This document shows, piece by piece, positions 1 to 8,504 of a stretch of DNA of 64,000 nucleotides. Below the pieces are notes generated by a model, which was not told the DNA's origin, did no database searches, and saw only the letters and a list, made by a program, of their open reading frames with translations. Source of the DNA: Pseudomonas marincola (GTDB lineage Bacteria > Pseudomonadota > Gammaproteobacteria > Pseudomonadales > Pseudomonadaceae). Numbering within the stretch: the first letter of the stretch is position 1; every line of letters starts with the position of its first letter. The stretch covers positions 62,001 to 126,000 of the forward strand of contig NZ_FPBC01000009.1 in the NCBI RefSeq assembly GCF_900116605.1, given 5' to 3'. The translations under genes and the position numbers were made by a program.

Positions 1-372
1 ACAGGCAGTGAAAACTCGATGGAAACCAGCCAGGGCGGCACATCGAATGAGCTGTATTTCTCCCAGGACGGTGAAGGCAACCAACTGCTGGTTGACCAGA
101 CTGGCACCGACAACTTGGTAGACGGCACCTCGACGGCTGATTTCAGCAGCGTCGAAATTACCCAGTCGGGGGCCAATAACCAGTCGCTCACCGAGCAATC
201 GATTGGCAGTGATAACAGCATCGTGGTCAGCCAGACTGACAACGCCAACCTCTCGTCAGTCTTCCAGGCAGGCTCATTCAACAGCGCCACGGTGACTCAG
301 TCGGGCAATAACATGATCTCCACCATTACCCAGAACGGTAACGGCAACACCGCTAACGCGGTTCAGCAATAA
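1..372 (+). CDS. curlin-repeat amyloid subunit (CsgA/CsgB-like), 5' truncated by window edge
   Basis: The open frame runs in from base 1, so the start and the secretion signal lie outside the window. The visible ~123 residues are tandem curlin-type repeats of about 22 residues, rich in Q, N, G, S and T, with units such as VEITQSGANNQS, VTQSGNNM and ITQNGNGNTA, ending in VQQ. Such repeats form the beta-solenoid of functional amyloid fibres secreted through CsgG. The gene points toward the csgEFG genes on the other strand. I cannot tell whether it is the major subunit (CsgA) or the nucleator (CsgB). The ATG at base 19 is internal to the repeat array and is not the real start. Confidence 0.85.
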   Translation, partial: TGSENSMETSQGGTSNELYFSQDGEGNQLLVDQTGTDNLVDGTSTADFSSVEITQSGANNQSLTEQSIGSDNSIVVSQTDNANLSSVFQAGSFNSATVTQSGNNMISTITQNGNGNTANAVQQ

Positions 373-399
373 CCATCCACCTCGCGTGTTGAGGTGTTA

Positions 400-428
400 A
401 AGACTGCCGCCACTTTGGCGGCAGTCTT
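400..428 (+). terminator. hairpin terminator after the curlin gene
   Basis: A perfect 12-bp stem AAGACTGCCGCC / GGCGGCAGTCTT with a 5-nt loop lies 27 bases after the curlin stop codon. The T-tract is weak (TTGTGTT). From 429 to the csgG stop at 679 I see no convincing gene. Confidence 0.7.
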
Positions 429-678
429 GTGTTCAGCCCATGAATTTAACGCCTTCCCTGCCCCGCCCTTTAATAACGCTTAACTTCTGTGGCTGTGGCC
501 CAACCCGGCAGATTGCGCCGTGGGAATTTCACGTTGTGTACGGCGCAGCACAAGCGAGGCAACGGCCAAGATACTGCCGGTAACTAAGAAGTCAGTAGTT
601 GGGCGAGCGCAGATATATTCACTGCATCGGATCGCGTTTGCGCCGGGCGAAGATCGCCAGACGCAAACGCTATGCGTG

Positions 679-1515
679 CTATTGCACTTGGGTGAGGTAC
701 TTGTCCAGCGAGGTTTGATCGAGCTTTTGACCGTCTGCCATCTGCCACAGGTTACTGTTAACGCCTTGCACGACGATATGCGCAACCGCCGCTTCAATGG
801 CCGACAGCACGCACAGCTGCGCGGGCTCGTTGGTGGTGTAACCGGCTTCGGCTTCGAGTAGTTTCTTGAACTCGACAAACTTGAAGACCCCGGCATTGCG
901 CGCCACTGAGTAGATGGTTTTCGAGGTCATCACATTGGCCAAAACCATGCCGGTGCGTACATCGACTGCGCGCAGGTTCACCGACACCTGATCGACCCGG
1001 TATTCGCGGCCCAGACTGATGCCCAGATACGCCGCGCCCTCGCCCCCCGACCGCACGTTGGTGTCGTAGGCAATAATGCCGCCCTCCAGCAAAATGTTGG
1101 CCGCTTGCAGCGGCGGCAACTCGTTCTGGATATTCACCGGGGTATTGGGTTTGTTCTGCGAGGCGCGGATGATCTTGCGTTCAGTCAGCACGTTTTGCAG
1201 TCCTTCGCGTTCCAGCACACGGAACCAGCCGCTGGCTTGCAAGGCATCCACCAGCATGCTGCCCGCACCTTGGGTGACACTGGTTGAAAATGAGCTGGCC
1301 GGGGTCGGCTTGTACTGCCCGGTCTGATCACGAAAACCATAAACCGCTGCGACCAAACGACCTCTTGGCCGGGGCAGCGCCAGCAGATCGTAATAAGTCG
1401 AGGCGCGTGGGGTCAGGGTCGGCGTGTCTTCCTCCACCTCGGCGGGCATTGGCTCGCGAACGGCACAGCCGTGTAATGCAGCTACCATCATGACCAACAG
1501 CATTGTTTTTTTCAT
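679..1515 (-). CDS. csgG: CsgG/CsmG, outer-membrane curli secretion channel lipoprotein
   Basis: The 278-residue product has a lipoprotein signal ending in ALHGC and the CsgG fold (LVAAVYGFRDQTGQYKP near residue 55, then QGAGSMLVDALQASGWFRVLEREGLQNVLTER split over the next 45 residues). CsgG oligomers form the diffusion channel through which curli subunits leave the periplasm. The start is placed at 1515, where a GGAT/GGA purine stretch precedes an ATG followed directly by the lipoprotein signal; the frame stays open upstream but that part has no signal. It is the last gene of the minus-strand xcm-csg operon, 28 nt after csgF. In P. putida GB-1 the equivalent gene was named csmG. Confidence 0.92.
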   Translation of the reverse strand: MKKTMLLVMMVAALHGCAVREPMPAEVEEDTPTLTPRASTYYDLLALPRPRGRLVAAVYGFRDQTGQYKPTPASSFSTSVTQGAGSMLVDALQASGWFRVLEREGLQNVLTERKIIRASQNKPNTPVNIQNELPPLQAANILLEGGIIAYDTNVRSGGEGAAYLGISLGREYRVDQVSVNLRAVDVRTGMVLANVMTSKTIYSVARNAGVFKFVEFKKLLEAEAGYTTNEPAQLCVLSAIEAAVAHIVVQGVNSNLWQMADGQKLDQTSLDKYLTQVQ

Positions 1516-1543
1516 GGTCCGGGCATCCTTGGGCACGCTGAAC

Positions 1544-1960
1544 TTAGTTGGCGTTGAGGCCGTTGACTTCGATGACTGAAATTTCACCGGTCAACTTGTC
1601 GGTGATCTGCACGCTCAAAGCGCCATCAACATCCACAAAGTCGATAAGGAATGAGTCAGTCGAAAGGCTGCCGGTATTGCCAGCTTCAATGTTGGTGAGC
1701 AGTTGCGAAAGCAGGCGCGACTCCAACTGACTGCTGAACCGTTCAAGCGCCGTGGTGCCGGTGAACGATGAGCGATCTATCGCGTCGGGGTCGTCGTAAT
1801 CGTTCTGCGCCTGTGCCCGGTTCAGCAGCCAGGTGCCGTTTAACGGGTTTCCACCAAAGGTCGGGTTCACCGGCGTATAAACCAACTCGGTGGCCAGCGC
1901 CGCAGCACTCGATACTAGGATGCTAAAGCTGGCACTCAAGGCTATATGCTTACTGTTCAT
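1544..1960 (-). CDS. csgF: CsgF/CsmF, curli assembly factor
   Basis: The 138-residue product has an N-terminal signal peptide (cleavage near SSAAALA) followed by the CsgF signature TELVYTPVNPTFGGNPLNG, the segment that in E. coli plugs into the CsgG pore. The rest is a small polar domain. CsgF couples the CsgG channel to surface nucleation of amyloid. Its start codon overlaps the csgE stop by 4 nt, showing tight translational coupling. Confidence 0.93.
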   Translation of the reverse strand: MNSKHIALSASFSILVSSAAALATELVYTPVNPTFGGNPLNGTWLLNRAQAQNDYDDPDAIDRSSFTGTTALERFSSQLESRLLSQLLTNIEAGNTGSLSTDSFLIDFVDVDGALSVQITDKLTGEISVIEVNGLNAN

Positions 1961-2379
1961 AGCTCGTCCTTATCCATGTCGATGGTGTCTTGCAGCAGGT
2001 ATTCGATTTTCTGCCGGGTAATTTCTTCCTGAATAAAATCGGCCGCTTCATAAGCTGTGGGCTGCAACTCGGCGGTATTCGGCGCAAGGAAACGCCGGTA
2101 AAGAATGCGCCCTTCATATTCGATCCAGATCAGGCTGCCCCAGCGTGCGGAAGGCCGCTCGCGCACCACCAGATTGAAATCCATGCGGCTGGTATCGCGC
2201 AGGCGTTCGGTGAAGAAGCGGTAAAACTCATGGCCAATGTTGGAAATACTGTTATCGACAATGAAGCCTTTTAGCTCGTCTTCACTGCTGGCTTGCGCAG
2301 GCGCCAACAGGCCCAGGCTCAAGCAGACAATAAAGCCGCTATTCAACAGACACTGATGCGCCAATGGCGAACGGAACAT
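1957..2379 (-). CDS. csgE: CsgE/CsmE, periplasmic curli chaperone and CsgG cap
   Basis: The 140-residue product has a signal peptide (ending LAPAQAS) and a CsgE domain with SNIGHEFYRFFTERL and FNLVVRERPSARWGSLIWIEY. CsgE caps the CsgG channel and delivers curli subunits. The ATG at 2379 is chosen because GAGGGG lies 9 nt upstream and the signal peptide follows immediately; a longer open frame to 2466 overlaps xcmX and has no signal. It lies 10 nt downstream of xcmX and overlaps csgF. Confidence 0.92.
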   Translation of the reverse strand: MFRSPLAHQCLLNSGFIVCLSLGLLAPAQASSEDELKGFIVDNSISNIGHEFYRFFTERLRDTSRMDFNLVVRERPSARWGSLIWIEYEGRILYRRFLAPNTAELQPTAYEAADFIQEEITRQKIEYLLQDTIDMDKDEL

Positions 2380-2389
2380 CGTCAGCCCC

Positions 2390-2917
2390 TCAAGGCAGTT
2401 GCGCCTTATTCGGGTTTGCCGGGGTGTTCTGGCTAAGCCCCTGCATGAATGACTTATCGGCGACAAACTGCCAGTCCGAATAGTGTTTCATCCCTTCAAA
2501 ATCGACCCACTGCGCGGGGAATTGCGCCTGTTTCATCGGCGCCTGTTCCGAGCGGCTGTACACGCCGGCAATCCGCCCATCAAACGACTGGATCAAGCCC
2601 CAGTCGTTGCTGCCGGTTATCGGGTCGGCATAGAGCTTGCGCAAATGCCGCTGGAGAGACGGAAAACGCGGGTCTTCAATCAGCTCGTCAAGGGTTTGCG
2701 GGTACTGGGCAACGCCTGGCGATACTTGATAATAGTGGCGCAGCGCCTGGGCATATTGGCTGCCCACCCAGAGCAAATCCTGTTCCCGCAGGCGCTGGCT
2801 GGTGGTTGACCAGAGTTGCCCGGCACCAGCCAGCGCAGTGCCCATGAGCACGATCAGAAACAGCACGGCAAAGTAGCTGAAGCCCTGTTGCCGGCGGCCA
2901 AAATCACCACTGCGCAT
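2390..2917 (-). CDS. xcmX: XcmX, atypical pseudopilin-like protein
   Basis: The 175-residue product has a prepilin-like N terminus, RRQQG then FSYFAVLFLIVLMGTALAG, followed by a periplasmic domain. The conserved Glu at mature position 5 is replaced by Ala, so it departs from major pseudopilins and may be a minor or tip component. The ATG at 2917 has GGGAG 6 nt upstream. It overlaps the preceding pseudopilin gene by 14 nt. As I recall the GB-1 work (de Vrind et al. 2003), xcmX lies between xcmT2/xcmT3 and csmEFG, and its disruption blocks export of the Mn-oxidizing factor. The neighbourhood here is the same. Confidence 0.85.
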   Translation of the reverse strand: MRSGDFGRRQQGFSYFAVLFLIVLMGTALAGAGQLWSTTSQRLREQDLLWVGSQYAQALRHYYQVSPGVAQYPQTLDELIEDPRFPSLQRHLRKLYADPITGSNDWGLIQSFDGRIAGVYSRSEQAPMKQAQFPAQWVDFEGMKHYSDWQFVADKSFMQGLSQNTPANPNKAQLP

Positions 2918-3278
2918 ACAAGCTCCCATCCCGCGCCTTGCCACTCGCGCCGCTTTTAATATCGCCAACTGAGCCGCTCACGCCTTCGGGAGGCGGCACA
3001 ATCACCCACAAATCGCTGCGTTCGGTGATCGGATCGAGCGGCATGTTGCGCAAGTAACGCTGCTCGACCAACTCCTCAATCGACTCAGGGTAATGACCCT
3101 TGTCGCCGTAATATTGATCCAGCGAGTCACGCATCACCGCCAGGCTTTGGCGCAGCGTGGTTTCCTTGGAGTTATCGAGACTGGAAAAGTAACGTGGCAC
3201 CGCAATCGTCATCAGCATCGCGATGATCGACATCACCACCAGCAGTTCTATAAGGGTGAAACCTGCATGCCTGCGCAT
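2904..3278 (-). CDS. type II secretion pseudopilin, GspG-like (XcmT2/T3 family)
   Basis: The 124-residue product begins with a class-III prepilin leader, MRRHAG then FTLIELLVVMSIIAM, with Glu at mature position 5, so it should be cut and N-methylated by the prepilin peptidase (not in this window). The periplasmic part has the GspG-type segment GHYPESIEELVEQRYLRNMPLDPIT. The ATG at 3278 puts the leader at the N terminus with GGAG 10 nt upstream. It lies 4 nt downstream of a second pseudopilin and overlaps xcmX. It corresponds to xcmT2 or xcmT3 of GB-1; I cannot say which. Confidence 0.88.
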   Translation of the reverse strand: MRRHAGFTLIELLVVMSIIAMLMTIAVPRYFSSLDNSKETTLRQSLAVMRDSLDQYYGDKGHYPESIEELVEQRYLRNMPLDPITERSDLWVIVPPPEGVSGSVGDIKSGASGKARDGSLYAQW

Positions 3279-3282
3279 CGCA

Positions 3283-3756
3283 TTACCACTCCGAATAGGG
3301 AATCGAATTGAGCCCGACCAGCCGGGACTGCGAATAAACATCGAACACATCCTCGCCGGAGCGCGGATCATCCGCCGGACTGTCGTAGGACCGCAGCCCC
3401 CAGACCTCGGCGATGTCCTGTTGTGGCGGGGCGAATGGATCACGCGGAATGCGCCGCAAAAAATAGATCTTGCCGCCCTTCACATCGCGCAGATCACGCA
3501 CCCCGTCGACCAGAACGCTGAGGTTTTCGGGGTAGCCCGAACTGGACAGCGACTTCTCGATATGACCGGCATCGGCGGCCATCTTGTAGGCGTCCAGTGC
3601 ATCGCGTAGCTGGTGCAGCGCGGTTTTCAGCTCCTGCTCCTTGCCCCGGCGCACCACTGTCTCGGTGAGGGGAGCGGCAATACTGGCGAGCAACGCGATG
3701 AGGGCCATGGTGATGACCACTTCGATCAGGGTGAACCCGCGAGTTGCTCGTTTCAT
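3283..3756 (-). CDS. type II secretion pseudopilin, GspG-like (XcmT2/T3 family)
   Basis: The 157-residue product has a very short prepilin leader MKRATRG and then FTLIEVVITMALIALLASIAAP, with Glu5. The C-terminal region has YPENLSVLVDGVRDL and RRIPRDPFAPP, typical of GspG-family pseudopilins. It follows the secretin gene by 10 nt. With its neighbour and xcmX it gives three pseudopilin-type proteins in this operon; a fourth, xcmT1, lies at 23.9 kb. Confidence 0.88.
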   Translation of the reverse strand: MKRATRGFTLIEVVITMALIALLASIAAPLTETVVRRGKEQELKTALHQLRDALDAYKMAADAGHIEKSLSSSGYPENLSVLVDGVRDLRDVKGGKIYFLRRIPRDPFAPPQQDIAEVWGLRSYDSPADDPRSGEDVFDVYSQSRLVGLNSIPYSEW

Positions 3757-3766
3757 GGCAGCCGCC

Positions 3767-6076
3767 TCAAGGCTTCACAGTGACAAACTGCTGCGTTGGC
3801 AGCGTGGCGGCAATCAAGCGTTTGTCCTGACCGATGCCGGAAAATTTGATCACTTGCATCGAGGCCTGCTGATCCTGCGCATCCGCGCTTTGCAGGGCCC
3901 GCACCCGCACTTGCAACAGGCCGCCGGAACCGGTCGCACCTGCCGCGCCGCTGCGAATTTGCGAGACAGAAACCACACCGGCCTGCTCATCAAGCCGTGG
4001 CGTGAATGATGTTTGTGCGCTGTCGTGCTGGAGCAAGCCGCCTTCGAGCACCTCAAGCACCTTCAACCGGGCGGGGTCGTAAGACAACTGCAAGGAAGAA
4101 CTGTGCAGCGGTTGCCCGGCTTGCGCCTGGAGCACGAAAACCGCTTCCTCGCCGGCGTGCATCTCGCTCGGCATGACCCAGCTCAAACGCAGATCTTCGC
4201 TGGCAGCCTTGACCGGCACGACTACCGGTTGCGCCTTGGCAGGCACTGCCGGTGTGCTAACTGGAGCCGGTGTTACGTAAGCAGGTGCACTCGGCGGTGC
4301 GCTGTAATCGGCTATCTGTCCGAACCGCGAAGCCGACTGCACACGCATGCTGCTCTCGGTACCGGTGGCAAACTCCATATCGCTGGGGCTCTGATACGGC
4401 AGATTACGCACGATGCGCGGGCGGATCGACAGCACCAGCTCCGACTTGTTGTTGGTGTCTTTATTGCTGCCAAACAAGCGGCCAACTCCCGGCACATCAC
4501 CCAGCCCCGGAATCTTGTTGCCGGTGGAGAACTGGTCATTGCGCATCAACCCGGCGAGTACCTGGGTTTCACCGTCACGCAGGCGCAAGGTGGTGGTCGC
4601 GTTGCGGGTATCGACCTGAACCGGAATGGTGCCCTGGCGCGTGGCTTCAAGCGGTGTGGCGTTACTCACTTCAAGGGCAATCTTGATCGCCACTTCATCG
4701 TTGAGGTACACCGTTGGCTGCACTTCCAGCTTAAGGCCGACGTCCAGATAAGTGATGCTCTCGGTAATCACCGGCCCTTGTGTGGACGGCACCGACGTGG
4801 CGCTGATAATCGGCACCCGCTGACCAATGTGGATGCGCGCCTGCTCATTGTTGCTGACGCGAATAACCGGACTGGCCAGGGTGTTGATGTCGTTATCCTG
4901 TGCATTAATGCGCAACTGCGGCGACGGCGAAATGCTGATCCGCCCCGAATCAATGCCGCGCAGTTGATCAAGAATGCTCACCGCTGAGCCGTCATCGTTG
5001 ATCACGCCGAAGGTGTTCGGCCATTGCAAACCGAGATCGAGAATACGCTGGGTGGCGACTTCCATGACCTCGACTTCCAGCACCACTTCCGGGTTGGACT
5101 GGTCCTGCGCCTGGAACAGCTTCTCGGCCATGCGTACGGCATCAATGGTGTCACGCATGGTTAACGTATTGAGGCGCTCATCAATAAACACATCGCGGGT
5201 TTTGAGCATGGTCTTGACCATATTCAACGCACTGTTGGCGTCGATATTGGTCAGGTAGAACGTGCGCATCACCAGATCCTGATAATCCTTGAGCTTTTGC
5301 GGAGAATCCGGATAGATCAAAATGGTGGTGTCGTTAACCACTTTCTGGTGCAACTGGCTCTGCTGCAGGAGCAAGTCGATTGCCGACTCTATCGGCACCT
5401 GCCGCACGAATATGGTGGCTTTGGCATCGGGCCGCACATCCTTGTCGAAGATGAAATTCAGCCCCGAGGTTTTCGCCAGCACCTCGAAGATGACCTTGAG
5501 ATTGGCGTCGCGAAACTCAAGATTGATCGGCCGGCTCAACTGCGAACGCAGTTGCGGATAAGGCGCCTCTGAGCGGCGCTGGAGCAGTTCGATGTCACGC
5601 TGCAATTGCTGAGCGCCCTGGTGCTGCGGGTCGAGCGCGTAAATGTTACGGACCTGATGCTGCGCACCGGTAATATCGCCCCGGCGCAGCGAGGTCTGGC
5701 CCTGCACCAGCATCGCGTCAATCGACTTCAACGCTGCAATCTGACGCAGCCCCTCAGCCGCTCTGGAGTTCTGCGGATCGATGCCCATCACGCGCTGATA
5801 ACCCTGAAACGCCATGGTGTAATTGCGCTGGGTGTAGTCCTGATCGGCCTGAGTCAGCAGCGTTTCGATTATTCGCGCGCGCTGGGTGGTCAGCGTCATC
5901 TGGATGCGGGTATCTCGCGGCGCTTCGCGGGCGGCCTCCTCCAGCCGGGCGAGGCCTGCCTCGTACTGGCCAGCCTCGATCATCTGCATGCCATCATCAT
6001 GGGCCTTGTTAGTCGCGCAACCGACCAGAATCAGCGCCAGACACAAGCTTTTGCAAGCCAGACGTGTTGCCTTCAT
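3767..6076 (-). CDS. TPR-secretin-cohesin outer-membrane lipoprotein (GspD/PilQ family)
   Basis: The 769-residue product has a lipobox (LILVGC) and an N-terminal helical TPR-like region (~30-165). A secretin N-terminal/STN domain follows (INLEFRDANLKVIFEVLAKTSGLNF, ~180-270), then the secretin core (~320-560) with VEVMEVATQRILDLGLQW and VLAGLMRNDQFSTGNKIPGLGDVPGVGRLF. After a Pro/Ala-rich linker, the last ~130 residues look like a cohesin fold (RLSWVMPSEMHAGEEAVF...LQLSYDPARLKVLEVLEG). A secretin forms the outer-membrane ring of type II secretion or type IV pilus machines. A TPR head plus a cohesin tail is unlike classical GspD. It overlaps the PilP-like gene by 4 nt. Confidence 0.9.
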   Translation of the reverse strand: MKATRLACKSLCLALILVGCATNKAHDDGMQMIEAGQYEAGLARLEEAAREAPRDTRIQMTLTTQRARIIETLLTQADQDYTQRNYTMAFQGYQRVMGIDPQNSRAAEGLRQIAALKSIDAMLVQGQTSLRRGDITGAQHQVRNIYALDPQHQGAQQLQRDIELLQRRSEAPYPQLRSQLSRPINLEFRDANLKVIFEVLAKTSGLNFIFDKDVRPDAKATIFVRQVPIESAIDLLLQQSQLHQKVVNDTTILIYPDSPQKLKDYQDLVMRTFYLTNIDANSALNMVKTMLKTRDVFIDERLNTLTMRDTIDAVRMAEKLFQAQDQSNPEVVLEVEVMEVATQRILDLGLQWPNTFGVINDDGSAVSILDQLRGIDSGRISISPSPQLRINAQDNDINTLASPVIRVSNNEQARIHIGQRVPIISATSVPSTQGPVITESITYLDVGLKLEVQPTVYLNDEVAIKIALEVSNATPLEATRQGTIPVQVDTRNATTTLRLRDGETQVLAGLMRNDQFSTGNKIPGLGDVPGVGRLFGSNKDTNNKSELVLSIRPRIVRNLPYQSPSDMEFATGTESSMRVQSASRFGQIADYSAPPSAPAYVTPAPVSTPAVPAKAQPVVVPVKAASEDLRLSWVMPSEMHAGEEAVFVLQAQAGQPLHSSSLQLSYDPARLKVLEVLEGGLLQHDSAQTSFTPRLDEQAGVVSVSQIRSGAAGATGSGGLLQVRVRALQSADAQDQQASMQVIKFSGIGQDKRLIAATLPTQQFVTVKP

Positions 6077-6594
6077 AAGGTGCTCCCAACAGCCAGAGAC
6101 TGGGAAATTTTCAAGGGCAGATACAGCAGGGTCATTTGCTCCTGCGTAATCCTTTGCACTTTGTAGGTACCGCCAATCACATCGCCAACCCGCACCACAT
6201 GCACTTGCTCGCCCTCCTGCAAAAACACCTGCAGACGGGAGTGGTCTTCAAGTTTGCCGATGAAGTGAAAAGGCAGAGGTGGCGCACTGGGGCGGTAGAC
6301 CACAGGCGCGACTGGCGCGACAGCCACCGGTTTGAACTGGGGAACTACTCGCCAGCTGCGCACGGCAAATAAATCCGCTTGCGGAACACTCGCAGACGCA
6401 CTTTTTGCCCCGGAACCTGCGCCGCTTTGCTCGCTCTGCTGAGCCGCAACGGACGGTTTCTGCAGGCGCGAGGCCGGGTCTGTTGGTTGAACGGCCAACT
6501 CGTCATCACCGGCAAAAAAATACTCGGGGATCAGCGCAACCAATCCGGCCGCGCCGAGAAAGGTCGCCCAGTAAAGCCCGCGCCGACTGTTCAT
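6073..6594 (-). CDS. PilP/GspC-like periplasmic linker protein
   Basis: The 173-residue product has an N-terminal membrane anchor (YWATFLGAAGLVALIPEYFF), a low-complexity Ala/Ser/Pro/Gln linker, and a C-terminal HR-like beta domain (PLPFHFIGKLEDHSRLQVFL...VVRVGDVIGGTYKVQRI). This layout matches GspC and PilP, which connect the inner-membrane platform to the secretin. Family membership is inferred from layout and position between the PilO-like and secretin genes, both of which it overlaps by 4 nt. Confidence 0.75.
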   Translation of the reverse strand: MNSRRGLYWATFLGAAGLVALIPEYFFAGDDELAVQPTDPASRLQKPSVAAQQSEQSGAGSGAKSASASVPQADLFAVRSWRVVPQFKPVAVAPVAPVVYRPSAPPLPFHFIGKLEDHSRLQVFLQEGEQVHVVRVGDVIGGTYKVQRITQEQMTLLYLPLKISQSLAVGSTL

Positions 6595-7142
6595 ATGCGC
6601 CTCGACAAATAAAGCGTCATGCGCACCCGCCCATCGAGTTGAACGTCGGCAATCTGCTTGCGTTTGATGTCTACGTTCTCCAGCACCAGCGCCGGCACCT
6701 GGCTCAGTACGGCGTGTAAAAAGCGCCTTAGCTGCGGATAACTGCCACTGACCGGAAGCAGGATCTGGTAGCGCGCCATGCGTGTTTTCGGGTCGATGCC
6801 GAGTGAGTATTCGCCGCGAGCCAGAGCAATGTTCTGCAATTGCGCCTGGGTGTAGATCTGGTCAATCGCCCGTGTTGCTTCGGCCTGCTGCGGAAGCATG
6901 CCGAGAAAGGTTTCAAGCTCACTGCCTTCAGCGGTGGGCGGAGGCAAAATGCCGTCTTTGATCTGGTTCAGGTACTGCTGGGTTTGCACCACTTGCAGGC
7001 TGATGTGCTGGAGGTTTTCGCGGGCTGGTAACAGCGCCAACAACGCATACAGCAGCGCCACCAGCATCAGGGCGATACCCGTCAGGCCCGGCCAACCCAG
7101 ACGCTGGATGTATTCGTAGGCGATGAGCTTATTGATAGCCAT
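6591..7142 (-). CDS. PilO/GspM-like inner-membrane platform protein
   Basis: The 183-residue product has a short cytoplasmic tail, one transmembrane helix (~18-40), a coiled segment (ENLQHISLQVVQTQQYLNQIKDG) and a ferredoxin-like periplasmic domain with YQILLPVSGSYPQLRRFLHAVL, the PilO hallmark. PilO pairs with PilN to align the inner-membrane platform. It lies 2 nt after the PilN-like gene and overlaps the PilP-like gene. Confidence 0.8.
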   Translation of the reverse strand: MAINKLIAYEYIQRLGWPGLTGIALMLVALLYALLALLPARENLQHISLQVVQTQQYLNQIKDGILPPPTAEGSELETFLGMLPQQAEATRAIDQIYTQAQLQNIALARGEYSLGIDPKTRMARYQILLPVSGSYPQLRRFLHAVLSQVPALVLENVDIKRKQIADVQLDGRVRMTLYLSRRI

Positions 7143-7144
7143 GA

Positions 7145-7678
7145 CTACTCCACCAGCCAGGTTGCGGACAGGCTGAAACGCACCGGGCGCTCAGGCATCT
7201 GGGTCAGCGTTTCGTGGCTTAACAGCGAGACATCACGAAGTTGTTGGGTGTTCTCCAGGCTGCGGTGAAAGGCCAGCATGGCCTCCAGATTGCGCGCCTC
7301 GGCGGTTAAGCGCAGTTGCTGCTTGCGCGCATCCGGCGCTATCGAGAGCAGCGCGATGTCGTCACGCGGCATGCTTTCGAGGCTGTTGAACAAGGCATTC
7401 CAGGGCAGGTTCATTTCGGCTGAGATTCGCCGCATCTCAGCGACACTGACATCGCTTCCCTGCCTGCCCTTGCTGGCGACGGAGGCTTTCGCCGGCTTGC
7501 CGCCGTTCAACTGTTGCTGCAGATAACTCAACTTGGCCGACTCCACGTCGCCAGCCTTGCTCACCAGCAGATGCGTGACCAACATCGCTGCCGCCAGCGC
7601 GCCACCCAATGCCAGCAAAGACCAGCCCAGCCTGGATGCAATCGCCTGCGGTTGAAAATCGAGCTGAAGTTCGCGCAT
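7145..7678 (-). CDS. PilN/GspL-C-like inner-membrane platform protein
   Basis: The 177-residue product has a short cytoplasmic N terminus (MRELQLDFQPQ), one transmembrane helix (GWSLLALGGALAAAMLVTHLLV) and a periplasmic ferredoxin-like domain (MPRDDIALLSIAPDARKQQLRLTAEA), as in PilN. The ATG at 7678 is chosen because the preceding gene ends at 7680 and the upstream open frame lacks family similarity. PilN normally docks on PilM through its N-terminal peptide. Confidence 0.78.
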   Translation of the reverse strand: MRELQLDFQPQAIASRLGWSLLALGGALAAAMLVTHLLVSKAGDVESAKLSYLQQQLNGGKPAKASVASKGRQGSDVSVAEMRRISAEMNLPWNALFNSLESMPRDDIALLSIAPDARKQQLRLTAEARNLEAMLAFHRSLENTQQLRDVSLLSHETLTQMPERPVRFSLSATWLVE

Positions 7679-7679
7679 T

Positions 7680-8504
7680 TCAGTCCACCGCCCGGGCCAT
7701 GTTGAACAACGCATCTTCACGCTCGCCCGTTGGCAGCGGCAGCGGCAGCGTCAGCGCATGCGTACTCACGCCGCATACCGGGTGTGGCGGCTTGCTGTTG
7801 CGCGCCGGGGCATGCAGATAAACCGAGTCGAAATCGAGGTTTTCCAGCATCTTCAGTTCATGCTCACGGGCGATCAGCGCACTCAGGCTGGCGTCAGAGT
7901 CATCACTGCTTATCGAGCGAACGCTTACCCAGTGGCCACCGTGGGCCTGGATCAAATTGCTGCGATGGGGCTCGGCCAGGAGAAACACGAAATCATCTTT
8001 ACGCAGCGAATGACGGAAATGATTGAACGCGGCCATCAGATAAGGCTGCAAGCTGATCAGTCGCATGCCTTCATGGCTGACGATCGTGCGCAATTGCTCG
8101 ACCATGGTGTCGGCCATCACAGCGGCCAGACGCGATTGGCCCGCAGGCTCCGGCGAAAGAGTCAGGCTCCAGCCCTCGCCCAGTTGGCCGTAGATTTCTT
8201 CAAAGCAAATCCGCGCATAACCCTGCAGCTCCTGCGGGGTGCTGATGTGCTCGCTCCACGGCACCAGACAAAAACGGATGAACTGGTTGGACAACAACAC
8301 GGTAATTTCAGCGCGCTTGCGGCTGTGCACATGGAGTATCAGTTGCAGCGCATTGAGCGCATCGGGCCATTCAGTCGCCCGCCCCTCGGCAGGCTGCACA
8401 TCCTTGCGTTCGAGCATGCGCAGCTCACGGCCGTGGCGGCGAAAAAGGGCAACCTGCTCCAGGGTTACCACCGCAACAAAGGAATCACGCGCTAAAAGTG
8501 ACAC
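7680..8504 (-). CDS. PilM/GspL-N-like cytoplasmic platform protein
   Basis: The 274-residue product has no signal or membrane segment and is weakly similar to the actin-like fold of PilM (AEITVLLSNQFIRFCLVPW; QLRTIVSHEGMRLISLQPYLMAAFN). It precedes PilN-, PilO- and PilP-like genes in canonical pilMNOP order. A GTG start at 8504 is chosen because GGAGGAG sits 9 nt upstream; any longer reading overlaps gspE deeply. It overlaps the gspE 3' end by 20 nt. The PilM assignment rests partly on gene order. Confidence 0.7.
   Translation of the reverse strand: MSLLARDSFVAVVTLEQVALFRRHGRELRMLERKDVQPAEGRATEWPDALNALQLILHVHSRKRAEITVLLSNQFIRFCLVPWSEHISTPQELQGYARICFEEIYGQLGEGWSLTLSPEPAGQSRLAAVMADTMVEQLRTIVSHEGMRLISLQPYLMAAFNHFRHSLRKDDFVFLLAEPHRSNLIQAHGGHWVSVRSISSDDSDASLSALIAREHELKMLENLDFDSVYLHAPARNSKPPHPVCGVSTHALTLPLPLPTGEREDALFNMARAVD

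Noticed and set aside
480..896. Minus-strand open frame downstream of csgG, with a hydrophobic C-terminal stretch
   Set aside because: Most of it is out of frame with the 3' part of csgG; no start codon or ribosome site lies near the hydrophobic segment, so it looks like chance reading.
4013..4987. Plus-strand open frame opposite the secretin gene
   Set aside because: Shadow of the secretin; Arg/His-rich product without domains.
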